Source: Oikopleura dioica (lineage: Eukaryota > Chordata > Appendicularia > Copelata > Oikopleuridae). From it: a stretch of 64,000 nt of DNA. The stretch spans positions 6,262,001 through 6,326,000 of the forward strand of contig OU015569.1 of NCBI GenBank assembly GCA_907165135.1. The letters are read 5' to 3'. The notes under the pieces were generated by a model. The model did no database searches and was not told the DNA's origin. It saw only the letters and a program-made list of their open reading frames with translations. The position numbers and the translations under genes were made by a program. Below, piece after piece: positions 43,225 through 53,873 of the stretch. Numbering within the stretch: position 1 is the first letter of the stretch; each line of letters begins with the position of its first letter.

Positions 43225-45042
43225 ATGAGTTACAAGCAGTGTCTACTCAAAGCAGTCGTCTCTGCTGATTACAACCAAGAAGAGAAAAATTACATGAAAG
43301 GGTCTCTAACTAGTAAATATCTATAAATAGAGAAAATCACTGTAAATAATACTTGAAAGATCCTAAAACAGAGAAAAAACTATTAATCACATACTAAAGA
43401 AGCTTTCTGATGACTCGCGCGAAAAATTGGAGCTCTTCGTACAGACAGTGCAAGAGTCAAGCACGGCGCTCGAATTTTCAGAGTGCATCACTCTTCCCAG
43501 AAGCAGCGTTATCATTTGCAAAGAACTTAATGTCGCCCAAAATCTCCGCGTAAAAGGTAAAAATAAACATCCAAATACGAGTCTAAACTCATTGACAAAA
43601 AAGGAGACAACAGATTCGTCTCTGGAAAATTACAATGGCTGTCTGTTCTTCTCTCGAAAATATTCCGCTTTCCGGAAATTCAGTTCCAGCATGATTTGGA
43701 AGCGGCCCCGCACTGTCACTTTCACTTCGGGAAAAAGCTAGAATCGATCTGCATCAACGTACAGCACTACACCCCGGTCGAAGTTGCCACTCAACAGACG
43801 ATTCAACAATGTTCGATTCCCTTATCAATTCAACAGGTTTTTTGACATATAAAATTGCTTTCAATAAATTTATATTTTTTCAGCCTGTGATCTACCAAAT
43901 TGTCGACGAGAACTTTCGCTCAAGCGGAAACGAGACAGTCGTTTACCAAGTTTTTAATCAATCGACTCCGATCCAAAGTAGCCAGACCCCGATCATGCCA
44001 AAGATGAAACAAGTTTATCAACTGGCACCAGCGGCTCATTCTCCAAGCTCAGGCTCAACACCGATGGCTCTCTCGCCGATTGTCTCTTCTAATCCGATTA
44101 CAGAGATTTTCAACTTGCAGGAAGAGGCGAACGTTCGATATGAAAAGATTGCTTCTACTTGGGATCAGAGTACGGATGATGCTTGGGCATCGATTCAATA
44201 CAATAAAGGGACTCAGTCTATCGGGCAAAAGGTGAGCTATATTTTTAATCAAAATCGAAACAATTCTAGTTTATCTGCAAAAACGCGCATCGTCAAATCA
44301 TCTTGGACAACGCACAAAGAAACTCTGATTTGCCCTGTCCCCAGCGCTTTTCTCTTGGCGAGTTTCAGTTGAGAACCTTCATCGATGAACGGAGTCTAAT
44401 CATTTTTTTCAGGAATAGATCTTCTATCGAGGATGAAATATTTGCAGCAAAAATCGGTAAAGGCGTCGGTCTTGTCAATGTTAAGGGGCAGATCTTTGTC
44501 GACAACTTGACTAAGGGACCTATTTTTTCTCAAAGCTGGACTGGAACTGAGTATGTTAACAAGGTATCATTCCAAGAAAAAAATCAGACAGGCAAGAATG
44601 CTTTAGCAATACGATGCGAATCTTCACCGTTCGACAATTATGGAAATCAAAGCTGGGCTCGTTGGCGTTTGCATTTTTGATTTGGAAATATTCGCTAAAG
44701 ATCTTGATGTGAACTTGGATAGTTGTTTGAACGTGATTGAAAGACATTTTAAGGAATGTGCACGAAGACTACAACGAGCAAAAGACGAAAATAACCTTGA
44801 AGCCGGAAGACGAGCACGAATCGAACTCAATCGTATGCAACACCGTTGCCTTATCAGGTGAGATCGCGGCTTTCTTCGTTTTTTAAACGTTTATATTGTT
44901 TAGAATTTCGCTGTTCACCGGTTGGGGAGAACAGCATCACTCGAAAGCAATACAAGGAACCCCGCATTGGATAGAGATAAAAGCATTTACTGCGCTGAAC
45001 TGGCTCGACGCTGTCAGAACTCATTTTGGCATTCGAAATTAA
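43225..45042 (+). CDS. SMAD4: SMAD4-like transcription factor
   Basis: Mediator of TGF-beta/BMP signals. MH1 domain: KKLSDDSREKLELFVQTV, ECITLPRSSVII, FRFPEIQFQHDLEAAPHC, and ICINVQHYTPVE, with the zinc-ligand cysteines and histidine in place. A polar Gln/Pro/Ser linker follows. MH2 domain: DAWASIQYNKGTQSIGQK, RFSLGEFQNRSSIEDEI, IGKGVGLVNVKGQIFVDNL, VCIFDLEIFAKDL, ISLFTGWGEQHHSKAI, TPHWIEIKAFTALNWLDAV. The end GIRN lacks the SSxS phosphorylation tail of receptor SMADs, and the charged helical insert (RHFKECARRLQRAKDENNL) before the last strand parallels the SMAD4-specific insert, so a co-SMAD is favoured. Divergent: the usual TPCWIE is TPHWIE. N-terminal exon start (43225, after gtttaag) is tentative. 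Confidence 0.85.
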
Positions 45043-45447
45043 GTTCATTTTCATTGAAAAGAGAGCCACTTCTGCGAAAATTTCTGTTGCTTTCTGATTG
45101 CTAAAAATCACTTGTGTGCTTGAGCTTTTAATACAGTTTGAAAGACAGAGAAATATTTGCATTGAATTCGTCTAAATACTAGAATAAATTACCTTAATAT
45201 ACCTCTTCCAACAATGCAGAGTCTATGAGCATGAAACAAGACGAAAGAGAATGCGTCAAAAACTTCCTCGTGTCTGCAAAATATATCTTTACTCGAAAAT
45301 TGGCTTAAATAAAGCAATAAATAGTCTTACATTGCCATCGAGAGCATCGTTCCCCGAACAGATATGTCTTTGTAGAGTTGAGAAGAATACAAAAGCTAAA
45401 ATCTATAAAATAATTAATCTTACTTTCAAGCTCAACTCTGGCTAAAG

Positions 45448-45878
45448 TTGTCGACGTTTTCAACAGTGAGGCGAGTCTCTCGAGACTGGGGAAACAAGCC
45501 AGAAGCGATGAAAGAGAGTGTTTCCACTGCGGTGGAAATGAAGAAGAGACGCAAACGCTCCGTTGATATTCCAGAGTCTGTTATCTCCGCCAAGTCAGTT
45601 CAAGAAGAGCCCCTCTTTACTGAGGAAAAAATTGACTTCGATCATGTAGCAGGAGTTTTGTTCCACACTAATGAAAGCATTAGAGTGGTGTTGTAGTGGA
45701 AATAAATCTCTTCTAAGAATTCGACAGCGGCTACGAGTGCTCGTCAGTCTCTAAGGCTGGCAGCAATTCCGATAAAAATAGTGTCGACTCAAAGTCTACT
45801 GAGGCTTTGCCTTGGTGGAGAAAACTCTTCAAAAAACGAGAAAAACAGCCGAAAAGTAATTTAGAATTCTACAAGTGA
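45448..45878 (+). CDS. Unassigned charged protein, partial model
   Basis: One exon encodes RVSRDWGNKPEAMKESV, MKKRRKRSVDIPESVI and FTEEKIDFDHVAGVLFH. A following exon gives FDSGYECSSVSKAGSNS, WWRKLFKKREKQPK and a stop at 45876-45878. The junction near 45695-45720 could not be fixed with a normal gt donor. No membrane helix or family is recognised. The two exons might belong to different genes. Confidence 0.33.
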
Positions 45879-46049
45879 CTTATTTTCATTGTCCATTGTA
45901 AGTTTGTCCTGTCGGATGCAGTTGCTTATGCCACACGGAGAAACCAATAAAGTCAGTAGCGATTGATATGGCTCTGTTGACGGCAAATGCTAATCAAGTA
46001 GAAAGATGACTATAATTACTATTATTCACAACTCTAGTTACGCATCTTG

Positions 46050-46409
46050 ATGGGAATGGAAGACCTCTGCGGAAAAATAAATTGGGAACAAACGCGACTA
46101 TTAGAAGATGGAACCTCCGTTCCTACTGGATGCGATGTGCGGCAATTTACTTGGAAATGTCTTCTCTTTCTTGTTTTAGTGTCGATCCTTGGCCAGGTAA
46201 GTGTTTTTCCGTTGTTACGCATAAAATGAAGGTTCATGAACATCAATTTTCTTTAGATTTTGGTTGGAGTCGTGAACACCTGCATTTTCAGTTTTATCCA
46301 GTACCCCAACAAGAACCTCATCGCACGATCGGTCAACTCGATTTCCCTCATGCTTGCCTTTTTCATTACTTGCGTGAATATTGTCATGACTGGAATTTTC
46401 GCAGGATAG
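46050..46409 (+). CDS. Small two-helix membrane protein
   Basis: MGMEDLCGKINWEQTRLLED, then two hydrophobic segments KCLLFLVLVSILGQILVGVV and SISLMLAFFITCVNIVM, ending TGIFAG. Two exons, 60-nt intron. The frame is also open upstream to an acceptor-like aactctag, so it might be the last exons of a larger transporter. No family recognised. Confidence 0.45.
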
Positions 46410-46657
46410 AATAAAACACTCAAAGCAGTGAAAATCCTGGTATTATTTACGAAGTACTTTCATCCTAGTGATGGCTCTGAGCTCTTTTTTTAATCACAAG
46501 ACAGAAATTTGCAGAATATTCAACTTCCGTATAATCGCTTTTTATCTATTTTGACTATAAATTAACGCGTAGCTCGTAACTAGTGATCTGTAGGAGATTT
46601 GTCTGGAATCGTTAAAAGCAAAGCACAAAAGTCAGAGAGAATAAAAAACTGATCGAA

Positions 46658-47705
46658 ATGGGGAGCATCTTTAGCACAAGCGTAAGTCGCTCCGATTCAA
46701 TTAAGTGTAAACAAACTTACTCAGGAAGATAAAAGGGCACATCGCCGCAGAAAAAGTAAGTACTCGAGGAAAACATGAATGAATAAAACAAATTTTGTGC
46801 GTCACACTCGAGTCAAATTTAGCTGCGATAGCGGAACTTGCCGCACGATTGGTTGGAGTCCACCAAAAGCTAAAAGGGGATTAAATGATTTCAATTTGCG
46901 CACAATATTATACCGCCATATAATCACTCGCTACTAATTGAAAAGATCATTTGAATCGTCCACAGAAGAAAGCTTATCCTCAGTATATAAACGAGCTTAG
47001 CCACGAGGAGAAGATGGAAGAGCTAAAAAACACGTTTGATATCTTCGATAGAGATGGATCTGGAGAGGTTTGCAGCGACCGGTTTGCTCCAAGACATCTT
47101 TTGCCTTCATTTTTTGAATTAGATCTCCATTAATGAAGTTCGTTGTACTCTCAATGCATTTGGATTTTTTCCATCTGAAGCGTTCCTTGGGGAGTGTCTG
47201 AGAAAATTTGACTTGGATAACAATCGCCTCATTGATTTTGATGAGTTCAAGTTCATGTACGCCACTTTGATGAAAGATTCACCCAAGTTTGCGTCAGAAG
47301 AACTTCGCGAAGTTTTCAAGTAGGTGTCGATCGCGAATAATTGGAATTTCGTTTTTAAAGCACACTGGAAGTTATTGATAAGCGAAAATGCAATACAAAG
47401 GGATACCACGGCATGGGCTGTGACGAAGATGGTTTCATCTCGGACAAGGAAAACCCACTTTACTTTTCAAATTACCTCCCCACGGGAAGTGTACCTGTCC
47501 AAGACGTGATTAAGATGCTCACAATGAGTCAAGGTACTACGGAAGGGACGAATGAGTCCTCTGCAATTAGGTAAATTTTAATAACTATTTATTTACGCTC
47601 TCCTACAGCGAAGAAGAAGCCAAAGCGTTCTTGTTGCAGTTCACAGATGATACCGGGAGAGTTCAGACATCTGATATTGTTGCATTCCTGGCTGAAAGCG
47701 AATAA
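46658..47705 (+). CDS. EF-hand calcium-binding protein, probably myristoylated
   Basis: MGSIFSTS fits the N-myristoylation pattern MGxxxS. After a basic linker (KRAHRRRK) comes NELSHEEKMEELKNTF, typical of calmodulin/centrin-type proteins. EF loops: DRDGSGEISINE and DLDNNRLIDFDE, both canonical. A third hand is altered (GCDEDGFISDKE), followed by an insert SNYLPTGSVPVQDVIKM, and the fourth is degenerate (TDDTGRVQTSDI). Exons are small with mostly short introns; the second intron (about 46760-46960) is longer. About 220 residues. Not a true calmodulin; a calcium sensor of the CaM-like group is the safest call. Confidence 0.78.
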
Positions 47706-48051
47706 AGTTACTAAACAGATAAGATTTTCCCTAAACCAATTTATTAAAACATGCATCTTGTCGCAGAAAACTTAAGCCTAAATCTAGTTGCTATTTGTGC
47801 TAGCCTAAAGAATATCAGAAACAAATAATTTCATCATTTCGTCCAGTTCTTGTATGAATGATGTCGAGCTCGACGACGGTACAATCGATCAAGATCCAAC
47901 GAGAAATCGTCGAGAGTTTCTATTCTTCCGAGAGCGGATTCTTGTTTGCTGATGTAAGCGCGTTTTTTTCGTACAACAGCATTATCTTTGTGAACCTTTG
48001 TAAATTCTTCCATCGCGCGCTAAAAATTTTAATGTATAATCGCTTAATTGT

Positions 48052-51000
48052 CTATCTGACCTGGGAAAGTCTATCATAGTTTGTCAGATAGATGGGTTCT
48101 ATGGTGACTTTTCCTTTAATTCTTTCCATGTTGCGGCGGGCTTCCTGGCCATAGTGGGAGTCTTTCTCAAAATCGCGGCCGATGGCGATCGGGAAAACTA
48201 AAAATAAAGACATCAAATCAAGACGTATTCTTACCGTAATCGAATATATTCTGCACTTTGGAAAGGATTCTTCCAACATATTCTTGGTCTTCATCATCGC
48301 GAGGCTCACCATCAGTGATCACAAAAAGTGCTGTAACTGCGCGATCATTATTGTGTCTAATGAGTTCTGAGATGTGCTCAAGAGCATGATACGTCATTGT
48401 GCCACGTTCCATTTGCTTATCTTCAAGCTCCAAATGTATTTTTTCGATTATTTCTTCACGATTGCTGTTTGTGACTGGCTGTTGCACAATGTGGTCGATT
48501 GGATCCCCATCAGAAAATTGCACTACGGATAGCTGTTGTAAGTTCGTCAGTCGTCGTGTTATCTCTTGAACAGCGTTGCTGGCTTCTGCCCACTCATTCA
48601 GGCCGAAAACAGAGTCTTGTCCTCGAATTGAATCAGAACCATCAACAAGGAAGATAGCGTTCACCGGTACAGGAGTTTTGGTTTTCTCCATCTCGCATTT
48701 AGAGCATTTGACCAAAGGTCGAAGCCACTCCTTGATGTCCTCGTAATATTCTTGCAGATTAACAACACCATTTGGTCCGGGAAGTCCCTGAGGACCAGCT
48801 TTTCCATCATTGCCTTTGGGTCCAACAGGTCCTTGAGCACCATCTTGTCCATCATTACCTGGCGGACCAGCTGGTCCTTGCGGTCCAGGGTTTCCGCTAA
48901 GTCCAGGTTGTCCTGGTCGTCCAGGCTTTCCACGAGGTCCTTTTGGACCCTTTTCACCATCACGTCCATCGATTCCAGGTCTACCGACTTCGCCAGGTGG
49001 GCCTTTAGGACCTTGAAGGCCTTGTCTACCTTGTGCTCCAGGTGGACCTTTTGGTCCTCTCTGACCAAGTGCTCCAGGTTGTCCAGGCTGACCTGGCTGA
49101 CCGCACTCTCCATTAGGACCAGGGTATCCTCTTTCACCAGCAGGTCCTTGTGGCCCTGGTTTACCAGGGCTTCCTGCTGATCCAGTTGGACCAGCGTTAC
49201 CAGGTTCTCCAGGTTTTCCTGGGTGTCCATCGAAACCTCGTGGTCCATCCTGACCAGGTTCACCGGCTACACCACACTCTCCTTTTTCACCAGGCTCACA
49301 CTTGCCAGGCTCTCCAGGTTTACCAGGTGGACCCTTGGGTCCTTCGACACCGTCTCTACCTGGATTACCGTCTCTTCCAGGTTTTCCTCGTCGCCCGTCT
49401 TCACCGTCTTCACCGTCTGGTCCCGCTAGACCATCATTTCCTGGTTGACCTTGAGGGCCCGGAGGGCCTCGTGGACCTTCAGTTCCAGCCCCAGATGCAG
49501 CATCTGGTCCAGCTGGTCCAGGAGGACCACGAGGGCCATCAGGTCCGGGCTCACCACGAGGTCCAGCAACACCATCGGCACCATCTCTTCCCGGTTGACC
49601 AGGAGGACCTTTCTCTCCTGTCAGACCTCGCTCTCCATCAGGACCATGCTGTCCGGGTTCTCCACGCTCACCATTTGGTCCATCAACACCGTCGTTGCCC
49701 GGTTGTCCTGCAGGACCTTGTTCACCTTGATCACCAGGAAGGCCGGTAAGCTTTTGAACTGGCACTGTACAGATGCATTCTGCTTCATCATCAACAAAGT
49801 CTCTTGGGCGAGGACCTCTAGCATCTGATTGACGTCTCTTTCGAGTAAGAGCATTCGTTTCGCGCTGAATAATTGGCCATGCTCGTCGAGTTCTTGCAAA
49901 TTCCATTTCCATCTGGATGTTCGAAACCGACGACTGAATGGCAGGAAACTGATGCACAAGAGAATGGTAATCTGGAACAGTCTGAATATCAGTCTGTCCT
50001 TTTTGCACTTGCAACTCGGCAAGCAGGTCTGAAATCATTTCTGAGTCTATCTCGTTTCCAACGCCAACAGCAATGACGATGTCGTATAGCTCGTTGAAAG
50101 CCTTTCCCCCAGCATGGATGTTTTCAAAGGAATCAGATGTCGGCCATCCGTCAGTCACAAGCAAAAGAATGTTATACCGATCTTCTCGATAGTTTCTAAG
50201 AGCTGTGTACTCCTCAGAAACAATCTCACTCAAGGCTGTTCGAAGCGCAGTAGAACTAGCCATTTGCTTAATATCCATAATGGTATCTCTCCAGAATCGA
50301 TCATCTTCTTCAACAAATGGTCCAAACTCTTGTCGAGACTCAGCAGAGAATTGCCTAACCGATATTTGAGAAGCTGGACTTTGAGCCCAGTAGCCAGTCA
50401 TCCAGCCTTGAACAGCTTCCTTTGTATTTTGCCACTCATGTCTTTTGATCGAGTCCGATCCATCGACAAGGATTGTTATGTCGGCAAGTCGAAGTGGCGG
50501 CTCTGGTTCTGGCTCGGGTGCTTGCTGACAGCTTCCACCCTGGGCAGCAAGTTCAGTATTGATGAATACAGCGACTTTACGAGCAGAGTCAGGATTTGTC
50601 ATTGCGAATGGTTCCATTTTTCGTCCGCTGGATGGAGCGGGATACCACCATCGCTGGAGGACTTCCCATCGAGGGCAAACATTTTGAATGTCGGCTTCTT
50701 CTTGAGCAGAACAACGATCTGTAATTGCAACAGGAATAACTCGAATTCCAGCAGTTCGCAGACGAGTAGCAAGCTCATCAACACGACTGATGTCTCCTTC
50801 GTTACTTGCCTTGTCAATGCCATTTGTAAGCAGAATGAGGTATTTGTCGTTTTCCGAGTGTTTTTGGCTTTGTCGGGCGCTGAAGACGCTAATGACATTA
50901 TCTACCATACCGCTGTAGTCTGTGCTGCCTCCGAGCAATGGGTTGGTGTTGTTTGAGGAGATTTCGAGGAGATCATCGCGAGATAGCTCATTATCGTCGA

Positions 51001-51349
51001 ACGAGAGAACGTTGTTCACTCGGCTGGAGAACGAGCCGACAGCAACCCGTGAGCTTTCCATTGTGATAACGTCATCAATGTTCAATTGTCTCTGATTTCG
51101 GATTTAGCTCTAGTTTTTTGTCAACTGACTCAAACCTTTAATTGTTTCGCAGCCCCAAAAGACCAGTTCCTGATGAGTTCCCATCGCTCTCCAGCATGGC
51201 AAACGGAGGAATCCATCATGATCATAACGTCGGCGTGACATTGGCTTGTGACGGGTTTGTCTTTGCACTCGCTCTCGCAGATGCACGTTGCTTCTATATG
51301 CTCTGCACGGGCAGTGTTGCCCAAAAGGGCAAACAATCCCCAAACTCTC
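48052..51349 (-). CDS. Secreted collagen VI-like protein: vWA-vWA-collagen-vWA
   Basis: Signal peptide [16 protein letters not shown] and a Cys-rich lead ([12 protein letters not shown]). vWA-1 begins DVMIMMDSS (51.2-50.6 kb), vWA-2 begins [16 protein letters not shown] (50.5-49.8 kb). A triple helix of roughly 320 residues (about 49.74-48.77 kb) follows, with two breaks (GPDAASGAG and [12 protein letters not shown]) and three Cys. vWA-3 begins [13 protein letters not shown], ending [12 protein letters not shown]. Each vWA has DxSxS-type MIDAS residues, clearest in vWA-2 and vWA-3. The helix length and flanking vWA domains resemble vertebrate collagen VI chains. Mostly one long exon with only two or three introns, unlike its neighbours. 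The last codons are uncertain: read-through gives VR and stop; splicing to about 47945 is possible. Confidence 0.92.
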
Positions 51350-51605
51350 ATTTTTGTTAATGTTCGTCTTCGGGTTGCTTGAGCGTCGATACCCGGCAAG
51401 AGCAATAAATTCAAATCCAAATGATCATAATCCAAGCAGCTGTTCGTATAAAAATAAGTTTTATGGCGAACTTGGAGATCGGTACGCGAAAAATTTATTC
51501 GAGGTGTATTTACGACGAATGAGTGAGGCATTGGAAATATCTTGCGAGGGCGATTGAGGGTCTTTATTGACTAAAGAGGACGGCACAGGGAAGATTTACA
51601 GTTAG

Positions 51606-51713
51606 TTATCGGTGATCGGCAAAAACTTGAAATCGCATTCGCTGAGTGATTCGTATAAGAAGGAAGATGGCGATGAAAACTGAAAGCCCAGATAATACCA
51701 TCGCTACCATCAT
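51606..51713 (-). CDS. Tiny hydrophobic ORF (35 residues), possibly a last exon
   Basis: MMVAMVLSGLSVFIAIFLLI then basic RITQRMRFQVFADHR and stop. One strong membrane helix followed by positive charges. The frame is open a few codons upstream, so it may be the final exon of a membrane protein whose other exons I could not find. Confidence 0.28.
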   Translation of the reverse strand: MMVAMVLSGLSVFIAIFLLIRITQRMRFQVFADHR

Positions 51714-52001
51714 CAATGTCACGTGAGTGGCTTAATGTCTTAATTAAAACTGACTCAACAATTCTATCCTACTGTCAACTGGAAGGAGTCGTTCACGAAA
51801 GGGAGTCGATCCAAGATACAACCCGTTCAAAAATACATTTGCCAAAAGCGCACCTAGAAAGAATCAGAATCATTTTCTTTAACAACCAACCGAGGGAGCA
51901 TTTGATTAGACAATTTGCCTTCGCTTCTTTAAAATCGCAGCAAGATAGACAAAGGGGTAATGCAAACCAGGTACTAGAGAAACGCTAGTTATTAAACAAA
52001 T

Positions 52002-52238
52002 TCAAAAGAGCAGATCGTACGCAAAAGTACCAATCAGAGCAGCTTCTCCAAGGTTAAGTTTGGTATGCTGATGTTCCTCTGGAAACTGTGAAAGAATAGT
52101 CAGGAAATGGACTAAAAATAAAATTACCATTCCGAAAAATGTCGCGACCAGTCCTCCTCCAACCCCACAGCCGATCGCTCCAAGGTTGGCAACAACTAGA
52201 AGCCAGGCTAACAGTGTTATCATCCTCTGTCCTATCAT
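52002..52238 (-). CDS. Small hydrophobic protein, about 64 residues
   Basis: MIGQRMITLLAWLLVVANL and GCGVGGGLVATFFGM, then a 42-nt gt-ag intron and FPEEHQHTKLNLGEAALIGT ending AYDLLF. One or two membrane segments. No family recognised. An AUG-less extension upstream is open but has no Met. Confidence 0.35.
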   Translation of the reverse strand: MIGQRMITLLAWLLVVANLGAIGCGVGGGLVATFFGMVILFLVHFLTILSQFPEEHQHTKLNLGEAALIGTFAYDLLF

Positions 52239-52632
52239 CTCTCTTTTTTCGTGTTGCAAACTATAGGGAAAGTTTCTGCTTCACTTTTGCGATGATTGTG
52301 GGGATCTTTCAAAAATGACCAGGGCTAAAAACTTAGTGATCCTGAAAATAGATTCAATCACCCATGAGATCATGAAGGAGCGCTCAAGAATTTATGTTTA
52401 TTCAAAGTGACAGTATTCGCTTTTTTATGCGTTTATTTTGGGAGAGCTCTGATGATGATGAAGTTCACCTAATGAACTTATTTGAAATAATTCATCCCTT
52501 GTTTTAGTGCGGATGCTATAAAACTCCGTCGAATGGACGCAAGGCGGTATTTTCGGAACGGCTGATCTGACCTGATCCTCTTTGAATAATGCCGGTCACT
52601 ACGTTCGATCCAACCGATTTGATGTAAAAAAT

Positions 52633-52824
52633 ATGGACCATTTGGACGAGTTTGATTTTTTCTCCGTATCTGCTCCATATCGAGCCAAGTTCCCAAAGAG
52701 AAAACTCAAAGGTACTCACTGAAACTTCCTATTTGAGAATCAATTTCATTCAGCTGCAATTTCTTTAATCTTTGGTGGAGCTGTTCTTGTTTACTTTATC
52801 CAAACTCATCATAATTTGGTATAA
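52633..52824 (+). CDS. Small single-pass membrane protein, 49 residues
   Basis: MDHLDEFDFFSVSAPYRAKF, basic PKRKLK, then after a 42-nt gt-ag intron ISLIFGGAVLVYFIQ and HHNLV stop. The acidic N-terminus, basic stop-transfer and single helix suggest a tiny membrane protein. Unassigned; it may share a transcript with the next frame 23 bp downstream. Confidence 0.35.
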
Positions 52825-52847
52825 AGGGTTCAAATTTTGCAAATTGC

Positions 52848-53079
52848 AATGTACCATGGTCCATTGGTGCCATTTGAAGCAACTTTGCTTAATTTAAACC
52901 TTGTGAAAGATCTTTTCGGAAGATGTTTGGTTCATGATTCAGGGATGGGTCCTATCGTAAAAAAAAAATTAACTGAAGAAATTATGATCAACCATCAAAA
53001 GTTTTTTGAGCATCATTACATCTTGGCAACTGGATTAGTGGTTGGTGTAGTTGGCTCAGTTATAGTAGGATACTTTTGA
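52848..53079 (+). CDS. Small tail-anchored-like protein, 76 residues
   Basis: MYHGPLVPFEATLLNLNLVK, LFGRCLVHDSGMGPIVKKK, EHHYILATGLVVGVVGSVIV and a GYF stop. One C-terminal membrane segment. It starts 23 bp after the previous small gene, spacing that would suit a two-gene transcript. No family recognised. Confidence 0.35.
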
Positions 53080-53873
53080 ATTATGATTTCGAACTTCAAT
53101 GAACTTCAAGTGTATGATCGAGTGTGGAATACTCGCATACAGAGTTTGGAAAGAGTTTCACGGATTCTACAGCGAGCTTGACGATTGGCAGTGGGTAAGA
53201 GTAAAAAAGTGATCTGTCTTCGGGTGACAAGTTTGTAGGGTCGGAAGACGAGGCCTGGATCAACATCGGTGGCAGACGTTGTTATTAGTTCCAGATCACT
53301 GACTGCTTCAATCAAAAGAAAGCAATTTAAAGAAAGAAGCCTAAATGATTTCTGAATCAAATTTTCTCTCATTCATTATGCTGCAAATAAGTGACAACTC
53401 ATCGAATATTTTACTTTATTTCATTTTGGTCAATAGAGAAGGACCGAATCAATCGACCACGATTGAAAAGTAAGGCACAGAAAAGTAGGACTTATAATAC
53501 ATGATAGGCCATTACACCTATAAAAGGAGTCGAACAGCTCATTTGTTAATTAAAAGGGAAATAAAGGGTCAAACATGCAATGATACGATTAAAAACTTTT
53601 GACAAACTAAATCACGTTTTCCATTTTTCAGAACTAAAAATTCGATTGAACTGTTAAATAAAAGTTTGATTGAGTGAAAAATTTAACTCAGCCACACTCT
53701 AGTTGAAATATTTAAACAATTTCCGTCAAAAAAAAGGCGTCATTATCTCTGAAAAATTTTAAGAATAATAAAAAAAAATATTGCGAAGTCGTAGGCTACA
53801 GTAGGCTACTTGTAGTTTTGGAACATATTAAGGAGTTGGAACTTCCAGAGCTGGCAAGAAGGTAATTCATTTT
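53080..53873. other. AT-rich intergenic region
   Basis: No supported coding sequence on either strand; AT-rich with A runs (near 53728 and 53770). Confidence 0.5.

Noticed and set aside
49150..49749. Long plus-strand frames opposite the collagen helix
   Set aside because: They are shadows produced by the regular Gly-X-Y codon pattern, rich in His/Leu/Gln with no domain.
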